A DNA stretch of 64,000 bases. It comes from Congeria kusceri. Lineage: Eukaryota > Mollusca > Bivalvia > Myida > Dreissenidae. The notes beneath the pieces were generated by a model. The model searched no databases and had not been told where the DNA came from. It saw nothing but the letters and a program-made list of their open reading frames with translations. Location: contig CM051029.1 of NCBI GenBank assembly GCA_027627225.1, positions 27,216,548-27,280,547 of the forward strand, given 5' to 3'. Below are positions 55,670 through 64,000 of this stretch, piece after piece (position 1 is the first letter of the stretch; every line of letters starts with the position of its first letter). Position numbers and translations under genes: made by a program.

Positions 55670-56593
55670 CAGTGCCTAAATCCGCCACATTTGGGGGGTA
55701 TTTGTACGATATTTTCAAAAGTTGTTTACCGATTGACATTAAAATTCACATAAAACAAGTTAGGTTTAATGTGCATTTGCTGTCATGTTTTAGTTACATT
55801 TCAAATATGTGGCAAATGAAAAATAATTATTGAGATTAAAGGCCTAAACAGAGTAAAAAATGAGCGTGGGAGTGCCTAAATCCGCCAAGAAACATTTTTT
55901 GACTTCTATTGACAAAACTTCCACTTTTGTTTATTTAAGGTTCATTTGATAGTGTTTACTATAAAACAAGGAGATCCGAAGTTGCTTGGTGAAATCGTAG
56001 ATCAGGAACCGTGACATGCTTATTCCACATTTGACTATTGTCCTTATTCAATTTTCTATATTTATAAGCTGCTCCATGGTCTGTTGTTAATATAATGTTT
56101 CAATTTCTTCAAATACCTGTTTGTATTTGTAAAAATCGTTCTGAAACTGAGGCCCTGCGTGCTCATGGTACAAATATGTTTTGAGTTTTGGGGGGTTTAG
56201 TAGCGAGACATTTGCGCTCTTAATAAGCTGTTTTTTCCACATTTTATTTTGTATGAAATGCCAATGAATAATGGTTAATTTGCTGCACATGCTCACATGG
56301 ACATAATATTAAAACACGATAATTTAATTTTATCATGGACACCATGCGAGCCTCAAAATTGCGCATGCGCAGTATGAAATAGATTCCCCGCATGAAGTTT
56401 GTTTGCATTTAGGGGTTATGTACAAAATAATTGGATTAATTATTCATTAATGCACAAATCAAGATGAAAACTCGTCAGCATTGTTAAGTGAAAGTATCTG
56501 ATTGATCGAGATCAACAAAATAAAAAACGCCGGTAAATAAACGCATATTCGGATGGGGTGGCGTATTTAGGCAAGTGGTGGATTTAGGCACTG
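55670..56593. mobile_element. Inverted-repeat element with CAGTGCCTAAATCCGCCAC ends
   Basis: The left end CAGTGCCTAAATCCGCCAC (55670) is mirrored by GTGGTGGATTTAGGCACTG (ending 56593, followed by TA). Additional internal copies of the (G)CCTAAATCCGCCA motif lie at about 55876 and inverted at about 56560. CAGTG ends with a TA on one side suggest a mariner-like element; the left flank is CG, perhaps a mutated TA. A minus-strand frame at 56296-56087 (containing YHEHAGPQFQNDFYKYKQ) is open but not assignable. Last COG3 intron. Confidence 0.7.
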
Positions 56594-57520
56594 TACCAGT
56601 ACAGATATCTTGGATGACCAGTTTTTCCTTGAGGCAATGTTAATGTCGTCCAAAAATAGCGAGAAAGTGTAAATGATGATAAAGATGACCATGATTACTT
56701 CTTATGTGCATATGTGCATAAAACAAGAATTTAAATCAATAAGAATCCATTGGTCTGTTAACATAATTTATTTAAAACATGCAATGTTTGCATTCCGTCT
56801 AAAGGTGCCCCCCATGGGGGTTATTTTGTTTAAATATATGTCAAAATAAGGACAGAAAAGATTGCAAATAATTAATTTTATTTCAAAATCAGAAATGTCA
56901 GTGCCTGACAAAATTGATTTATCACCACATTCAATTTTGATAATAATTGTTTAATATATTGCTAGGAATATTACCAACATGAAGTTGTAGCCAAATAATT
57001 ATTATCATTTATATAAAAGTATAATGTCAAAATTGAATTTGTGGTACAGATTACAAATCACAGTGTCTAGCAGCTCATTTAGAGGTTTCAGCTTAATAAC
57101 CGTGTATAAGACTAACATAAAAGCCTCAAACACGGAGTGTCACTTTTCTAGTGAAAAGTTTGCTGCAGTCAAAGAAGCCCAAACTTAACATACAGCCAAA
57201 AAATGGTTTTCCTTAAGAGGCCCGTGATACAGAACTAAATGACAGACCAAAATAAATGCCCAAAACACAAAAGTTTCAACTTTCTGTTATAGTCAGAGGA
57301 GCTCATAAGTAAATATACAGCCAGAAAATGGCATTCGATAAGCCATATATCTCACTCCTGGTAAACAGCCATAATAAACAGTCAAGGTGTAGTGTTATTT
57401 ACCGCATCAAGCTAGACACTCTGGGCCTTTCCTATAATAGAATACCATACAGCAGCTAGAGTATATGTTAAAATGATTGAATTTGTTTTAAAAATAATAC
57501 CAAGGTAGGGTATAGATAAC
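56594..57520. other. COG3 last intron, unassigned part
   Basis: AT-rich intron sequence. Contains AGCCA(A/G)AAAATGG units at about 57195 and 57320 marking a diverged ~130-bp duplication. No exon recognised. Confidence 0.4.
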
Positions 57521-59480
57521 CAGGAAAACCATTTTACCATAGCACTTTCATGGTGGCACTTGGTTATCTTTACCCTATTAAGTTCATGACACCCCTTGTG
57601 ATCTAAACACTACCTTGTTCATGACAGCCCAGTTGGTCTATACCCTACCATGATCATGATCATGATGCCCCTAGTGATCTATACCCTATCATGTTCATGA
57701 CATCCCTAGTGATCTATACCCTACCATGTTAATGACATCCCTAGTGATCTATATCCTACCATATCCATGATCCCCTTGTGACCTATACCCTATCATATTC
57801 ATGATCCCTCTTGTGACCTATACCCTACCATATTCATGATCCCCCTTGTGACCTATACCCTACCATGTTCATGATCCCCCTTGTGACCTATACCCGACCA
57901 TATTCATGATCCCCTTGTGACCTATACCCTACCATGTTCATGACATCCCTAGTTATCTATACCCTACCATGTTCATGATCCCCCTTGTGACCTATACCCT
58001 ACCATGTTCATGATACTCCTTGTGACCTATACCCTACCATGTTCATGACATCCCTAGTTATCTATACCTTACCATGTTCATGACATCCCTAGTGATCTAT
58101 ACCCTACCATGTTCATGACATCCCTAGTTATCTATACCTTACCATGTTCATGATCCCCCTTGTGACCTATACCCTACCATGTTCATGACATCCCTAGTTA
58201 TCTATACCTTACCATGTTCATGATCCCCCTTGTGACCTATACCCTACCATGTCCATGATCCCTCTAGTGATCTATACCATACCATGTTCATGACATCCCT
58301 GGTGATATATACCCTACTACGTTCATGATAACCCTAGTGATCTATACCCTACCATGTTCATGACATCCCTAGTGATCTATACCTACCATGTTCATGACAT
58401 CCCTAGTGATCTATACCATTCCATGTTCATGACATCCCTAGTGATCTATACCCTACCCTGTTCATGACATCCCTAGTGATCTATACCTTACCATGTTCAT
58501 GACATCCCTAGTCATCTATACCCTACCATATTTATGACATCCTTGGTGATCTATACCCTACCATGTTCATGACATCCCTAGTGATCTATACCCTACCATG
58601 TTCATGACACCCATGGTGAGCTATACCATACTGTATTCCTGACATCCCTAGTGAGATATACCGAACAATGTTCATGACAATGCTGGTGATCTATACCTTA
58701 CCATGTTCATGACACCCCGTTTGACCTATACCCTACCATGTTCATGACACCTCTGGTGATCTATACCCTACCATGTTCATGACATCCCTAGTGATCGGGA
58801 CCCCACCATGTTCATGATGCCCCTTGTGACCTATACCTTACAATTTTTCTGACATCCCTATTGATCTATACCCTGCTATGTTCATAACAGCTCCTGGCAA
58901 TCTATACCCTTTTATGTTCATAACACCCCTAGTGACCTATACATTACCATGTTCCATGACATCCTAGTGATCTATACCTTACCATGTTCATGACACCCCT
59001 GCTGATCTATACCCTACCATGTTCATGATACTCCTTGTGACCTATACCTTACCATGTCCATGACATCCCTAGTGATCTATACCCTACCATGTTCATGATA
59101 CCCGTTGTGACTTATACCATACCATATTTATGACATCCCTAGTGATCTATACCCTACCATGTTCATGATCCCCCTTGTGACCTATACCCTACCATGTTCA
59201 TGACATCCCTAGTGATCTATACCCTACCATGTTCATGATCCCCCTAGTGATCTATACCCTACCAATTTCATGACATCCCTGGTGAGCTATACCCTACCAT
59301 GTTCATGACACCCCTGGTGACCTATACCCTACAATGTTCATAACATCCCTGGTGAGCTATACCCTACCATGTTCATGACACCCCTGGTGACCTATACCCT
59401 ACAATGTTCATAACATTCCTGGTGAGCTATACCCTACCATGTTCATGACAGCCCTGGTGATCGATACCCTACCCTTTTTA
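57521..59480 (+). repeat. ~35-bp satellite, about 55 copies
   Basis: The unit CTATACCCTACCATGTTCAT plus GACATCCCTAGTGAT repeats over 1.9 kb with period 34-36 bp and substantial divergence (CCCCTTGTGACC, CATCCCTAGTTATC, CACCCCTGGTGACC subtypes). Subtypes are clustered, so it is older and less homogenised than the other arrays. CATGATCATGATCATG near 57645 marks a slip. It lies 200 bases from the COG3 exon at 59676. Confidence 0.92.
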
Positions 59481-59675
59481 TGTTAGTCGGCCATAAGCTT
59501 TATTGGGGATTACAGTTTTAAGCAACTGGACCATATTAAAATATACCGAACTAGCTAACATGATTCCATTATGTATTGTCCCTTGGAAGTCAGAAAGGGC
59601 TCTCAGCCTTCTTCACACACCTGTTGGACAATCACGCCTGGTATCTCTACCCTAGCACATCAATGACTAGCATAC

Positions 59676-59774
59676 CTGTTCTGCCCGAGGACAGGCCACG
59701 ATTTGTTGATCCTCCTCCGTGTAGTGAGAGCCAAGAATCTCTGCCAATCTCTGGAATCTCTGCTGTATGTTTAC
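59676..59774 (-). CDS. COG3: COG3, penultimate coding exon
   Basis: Minus-strand exon of 33 whole codons between the CTATGTGCAG acceptor and CAG|GTATGC. It encodes VNIQQRFQRLAEILGSHYTE, then EDQQIVACPRAEQ. This matches the COG3 C-terminal region (NIQQxFQ...L...(F/Y)xxED(I/Q)QI(I/V)ACP..EQ in my recollection of animal COG3). It joins in phase 0 to ...LFKPIK upstream and INLLLM downstream. Confidence 0.9.
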
Positions 59775-59984
59775 CTGCACATAGAAAACATTCATTTTAA
59801 GAATTTTTACACTGACATTTCAACTAAGAAAGATATCAGTAAAACTGATAGATGCTCCCCAGTGGGCTTTGTCAAGCAATATAAATGCAATGACAAGGGC
59901 GAAGATATTAAAATGACTAAAAATCAATGGATATGCAGGACCAAATCTGACACCAAAACTGTGTTATTGACATCTGGCCAGTAG

Positions 59985-60710
59985 TTGCTGAGAAATAGCC
60001 CAGTCAATAATTGTGCACTATGAACTAATTTCAGAAATCTTTAAGTGCCATAACTTCGGGAAAAATCATTTAAGTGCAACATCCTGGTAATATGCTCAGC
60101 TCCTCTTGGTACTGAAGTTGCATTGAAACCTGGCCTGTAGTTGCTGAGAAATAGCCTGGACAGGAATTGCACACTATATTTCAGAAATGTTCAAAGTCCC
60201 ATTACTCCAAGAAAAATAATTGAAGTGGAACAACCTGCTAATATGCACACATTCTCTTGGCAATGAAGCTTCCCATAAAAGTTTATTTAAATCTGGCCAG
60301 TAGTTGCTGATAAATAGAACGGACAAGAATTTATGCAGTACCGTATATACTAATTTCAGAATTCCCATAACTCTGAGAAAAATAAATAAAGCGGAAAGTC
60401 CTGGTACATGTAATATGCAAACCTACTCTTGGTAATGAAGCTTCCCATAATGTTTTGTTGTATTTCCACTAGTATTTGCTGAGAAATAGCCCAGAGAAGA
60501 ATGTCAAGAATTGTGCACTATATACTGCTTTCAGAATTCTTTAAAGTCCAATAAAGCACGCCTCTTCTTGGTAATCAAGCTTTCCATAAAGTTTTTGTGA
60601 ATTCCGGCCAGTAGTTCAGAAATAGCCGGGACAAGAAAGTGGGACGTAAGGACGGACGGAAGGATGGACGGACAAAGTGGCGACTATATGCTCACCTGAA
60701 ATTTTTGGGG
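59985..60710 (+). repeat. Mollusc-type repeat with ~165-bp units and (GGAC)n-like end
   Basis: About four units share GTAGTTGCTGAGAAATAGCC, AGAATT(G/T)xGCACTATA, TTTCAGAAxTxTTxAAAGTC and GGTAATGAAGCTTCCCATAA. The right end is GGACGTAAGGACGGACGGAA...CGACTATATGCTCACC. Same modular style as 53537-55340 but a different unit. It lies in the COG3 intron between exons 59774 and 60909. Confidence 0.75.
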
Positions 60711-60908
60711 ACCATAAAAAACATTCAGGAAATAAAATGTATGTGATACAAAGGAATAATTCATTGTTTAACAAAGCACAGCAGCCCTGGACATGTGAAA
60801 GGAAGAGGGCCAAAGTGGCCCTGGATAACTAACTGGACTGTAAGCATAGTGTCCCTGAGCATCATTCCAGATATGGAAAACTGCCCCGCCCCCTGACCTT
60901 TCCCTCAC

Positions 60909-61115
60909 CTTTATAGGCTTGAACAGAATGATCTCCGTCTCCCGGTTTGCCAGATACAGGGACATCGCCCGGTGGATTGTCGGTACTGACTTCTTCACCA
61001 GTTTGTACGTCTCTGCAACGATGTCATGTAACTTCTCCGGCACAGCAAACGGCTGTGTACGTAGTGTCACTGCCTTGATGTTCTCATCTTCTCCCATGTT
61101 GATAATAATTGATGC
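60909..61115 (-). CDS. COG3: COG3, antepenultimate coding exon
   Basis: Minus-strand exon of 69 codons between TTAATTCAG and AAG|GTGAGG. It encodes ASIINMGEDENIKAVTLRTQ, PFAVPEKLHDIVAETYKLVK, then PTIHRAMSLYLANRETEIIL-FKPIK. The phrase SLYLxN(K/R)(D/E)TExILFKP(V/I) is the distinctive conserved end of COG3, a component of the Golgi tether that maintains glycosyltransferase recycling. Earlier exons should lie to the right, beyond or within 61116-64000, but none was recognised. Confidence 0.92.
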
Positions 61116-61158
61116 CTGAATTAAAAAAAACAAACCATGAACGTTAAAAGTGTTGTAA

Positions 61159-61202
61159 CTGCTTAACATTTCTATATCAGATACAATAGTTTCATGTTCA
61201 AC
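61159..61202 (-). repeat. Inverted partner of the 51131-51174 sequence
   Basis: On the minus strand it reads GTTGAACATGAAACTATTGT...GAAATGTTAAGCAG, identical to 51131-51174 but for one base. It starts 44 bases upstream of the COG3 exon acceptor, so the pair brackets the two COG3 exons 60909-61115 and 59676-59774. Confidence 0.8.
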
Positions 61203-61450
61203 TCTAGTTATGTTTGTGTCAATTTCGTTCTTTGGATCGGGAATGTCAGTGGACGGGCTTTGACCAAACTTTCACAGAACTACTGTATATAGGTTCCCGT
61301 CAGATGAGATATTTAAACCAAACATATGCATGTCACAGGAAAAATATTCCAGCTGTTGGAAATTGAAAACCTGGTTTTGTGACATTTCTATGTCTCTTGC
61401 TTCGTGTTGTGTAGAAACGGCACATTGATCTGAAAATCACAAACTGTATA

Positions 61451-62008
61451 CAGTCGAAACGCAATACTGCGAATCGCTATACTACGAAATGACGGGATAC
61501 TACAAATATGGCTGCCAGTCCTGTCCGCGATGTTAACGCAATTGTACGAATCATATTATCAAGGAGACTTTTCACAACTTCTAAACAAAGATTTCACACC
61601 TCTGCCCAGTCAGACATCTAGCCAGTTTATTTGCACCGTGGACAGAGATAGTTGTTAACAAATTTATTAACCATTTTAAGCCACTTAAATAATGCAGTGT
61701 GAGAGTTACATTTGACTAAATGACTTTCATATATGTCACTGCGAATTTGATTACTGTGAGTGGATTGATTTTTTTAATACTTTTTATTTATTTATAATGC
61801 AATACATACACAATTGTAATGTCAAAGGCAATTACTTTAATAAGCATGCTAATGTTCATACACGCTATGACATGACGCAAATTAACATGCAAAGCAAGAA
61901 AAATTATGTTAATACCATAATTTCCAAAAGATGGGATACTACGAAAAATGCGATACTACAAACAAATCAGTGTCTCCCGTGACTATTTGTAGTATCCCGT
62001 TTCGAATG
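61451..62008. mobile_element. TA-flanked inverted-repeat element (CAGTCGAAACG...)
   Basis: The left end CAGTCGAAACGCAATACTGC is mirrored, imperfectly, by GTAGTATCCCGTTTCGAATG ending at 62008, each flanked by TA (61449-61450, 62009-62010). ATACTAC(G/A)AA motifs repeat near both ends. It is 558 bp, non-coding and mariner-like in its TA flank. COG3 intron. Confidence 0.72.
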
Positions 62009-62269
62009 TAATTCTTATTTAATGCTTATATTTCCTATATTAATTTTCAGCTTAGTTTGTGTGCTATGATGTTTGGCCTTCGCATTAGTCAATAACAACG
62101 GTATATAAAGCGACATACGTACACATAGAGCTAACACGATTCCATTACAGAAACTAATGTCGTTTTCATCGTAATATATTCATGCATAAAACGTCGGTGT
62201 CACACTCATTTATGTCTACAACTGCATACCATGTTGCATGGGCTACTCGTCACTTGTCTTAAATAAAGA

Positions 62270-62530
62270 AAAAACCTTGTGTCCATAGTTATTGCCTCTA
62301 GAAGGTTTTACATCTAGTGGTAATTTTGACCTTTGACCCAAGGAGACAATAATCAATAGGGATGATCTACTAGATATGACCAACGAATCTAATAAGTTGA
62401 AATAAAACTAGGCCTAAGGATTCTGTAGTTATTGACCGGACAAGGATTGGTCTACCGACAGAACGACAGACACAGTTACAGACCTGCACTTGCAAAGCAA
62501 TATACCCCCGCTTCTTCGAAGGGGGGGGCA
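62270..62530 (+). repeat. Mollusc-type repeat ending in a CCCCC hairpin
   Basis: Contains TTTTGACCTTTGACCCAAGG, GACCGGACAAGGATTGGTCT and the end CAAAGCAATATACCCCCGCT-TCTTCGAAGGGGGGGGCATA, a perfect short stem (CCCCC...CTTCTTCGAAGGGGG). A recurrent mollusc repeat terminus. Non-coding. Confidence 0.6.
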
Positions 62531-64000
62531 TAATGATAAGTTTTCTTATGAATTACTTCGTACACATTAAACAACAAATACATCATTCCACAAGTCAAAT
62601 GATATGCAATCATTTTATTGTTTGTTTGCTCTCCCCCAAATATGTATGTAAATGAAGGGCCAAAAAAAAAAAGTTTCAGTTTCAACACTTCACTGACGCC
62701 TGACGAGGGAAATCGACAGAGTCGACAAAAACGACCTTGATATAGACCAGTCACCCTTGTTCCCTCAAATGACATTGGGCCATTTGTTACAGATAAATTG
62801 TTTAAAGCGGCTTACTCATAGATTTTCATATGTTTTCAAACTATGTAATGAAAGTCTTAATTGCATTTGGAGTAAATAACTCAAATATTTTATCTACAAA
62901 AGCAAAAAAAAGAAGAAGAAAAGTAGGGTCACCTGTTACAATATCAAAAAGTTTAGAGTTGAAAATACTGCTCAAAAAAAAGAAACATTGACAAAGATCA
63001 AAAAGAAAGTTGAGCATTGAAGTTTTTTTGTTGTAGTTTTTTTCTGTAGATACATATTGGGTACACACAGATTGAACTATTTAGCATTGCTCTTTCAGGC
63101 TTTTTACATGGTTTGAAAAAATATAGATTTTGTTCTCGGATTTGTGAAAATGTTTGCGACAGATCTGTGAAACTATTTTTCAAATAACAGTGGCCTTGTG
63201 ATCGAAATGTGAGCAAAAATTGTACTTTTACGAGTTTGGCAAACATGACAGACCTTTTACGTTGAGGGTAACCGATCACCCTGTCAATGTTTGATGTTTT
63301 TATAACCTGGTCAATAGCTTCAATAAGTTTCGAATAAAATGTTTATTCAATTTAAGCAAACATTTCTATTATTATTCGTGTTGTGAGATGTAATAATTGT
63401 CTGCCAAATTATTCCTTCCAAATAGACACCTATATTTGCTACATGTACTATTTTTTGCGGGGGTTTTATTTTGGCTATATTGGCAGTCAACCATGATAGC
63501 GCCGGTTAAAGGCTGCTTATAATAATACTTGAAAACCGTCAAAATAATAGTCCTGAAGTACTTCCATTGACCAATTAGCATTGGTGAAAATTTCCCCCCA
63601 AAACAACAACAATATACAGTGTGTTACAAGGACGTGTGAAAAACCCGCCAAACCAAGCTGCTACATAAGTATCACACTGTTTTTCCACATTATTATCAAA
63701 ATAAAAGTAAGGTACATATTGATTGGTAATGGCTTTAATTTGGCGGTTATTCTGATTGCACCAATTTAATATGACACCGCCAATTCAAACCACTTCTGAA
63801 AACACCAAAATTTGGCACTGCAGAAATATTGCGCTATACAGTATTTTGTTACAGTAGTAGTAGGGCGCTTTTCCATATGTCCGTATCCGCATTGCGCGAA
63901 TCCGCATAAACAATTGGACCATTTCCATATGTCAGCAATCCGTACTCGCAAAGCACATTAATACGGATGCGGATATCGGTGAGCGATTTTATGCGGATGC
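62531..64000. other. Right edge: probable COG3 intron, no exon recognised
   Basis: AT-rich. The last 150 bases carry repeated ATGCGGAT / ATCCGCAT motifs (about 63888, 63901, 63967, 63990) and two TTTCCATATG occurrences, suggesting the start of another repeat element cut by the window edge. Minus-strand frames here lack COG3-like residues. Confidence 0.45.

Noticed and set aside
62476..62775. Minus-strand frame upstream of the COG3 exon
   Set aside because: Ends in a mollusc repeat terminus and lacks COG3-like residues or splice signals.

Overview
This window looks like nuclear DNA from a bivalve mollusc, most likely a dreissenid (zebra/quagga mussel). It is AT-rich, has small exons separated by multi-kilobase introns, and is full of tandem arrays, short inverted-repeat transposons and tRNA-headed SINEs. 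The genus call rests on a hairpin repeat (core TTAATGCATGTGCGTAAAG... and ...GCCTGTGCAGTCCGCACAGG) that I associate with Dreissena from memory. It was not checked against a database.

Three conserved protein-coding genes can be read exon by exon with matching intron phases. (1) Minus strand, 9414 down to 1392: the first four coding exons of the translation-initiation helicase eIF4A; the rest lies beyond the left edge. (2) Plus strand, 19451-32493: a complete six-exon sodium/potassium-ATPase beta subunit of 319 residues, followed by a possible 4-kb 3' UTR. (3) Minus strand, 61115 down to 50977: the last three coding exons of COG3, a Golgi tethering-complex subunit. Its final exon of 33 bases lies beyond an 8.7-kb intron packed with satellites and transposon-like repeats.

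Two further protein signals are element-related or broken. Exons of a DUF4806-type protein (15690-17747, minus) lie inside a 5-kb candidate DNA transposon (13700-18737) with inverted ends and subterminal GATATCGGCC-type palindromes. An intronless FkbM-type methyltransferase-like gene (44127-45200, plus) is disabled by a 98-bp tandem duplication and in-frame TAA codons.

The remainder is repeats. Tandem arrays have periods near 35, 37, 39, 40, 42, 51/73, 62, 75 and 165 bp. Inverted-repeat elements include two with CAGTGTTCTG ends and 6-bp target duplications, and three that are probably TA-flanked. There are also three hairpin elements, two head-to-tail SINE families, and two copies of an inverted-repeat element carrying a tRNA-like core. 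The most notable local events are a tandem multiplication of an eIF4A 5' splice site, complementary inverted repeats flanking two COG3 exons, and the DUF4806-bearing element. No prokaryotic operon, CRISPR array or defence system was seen.
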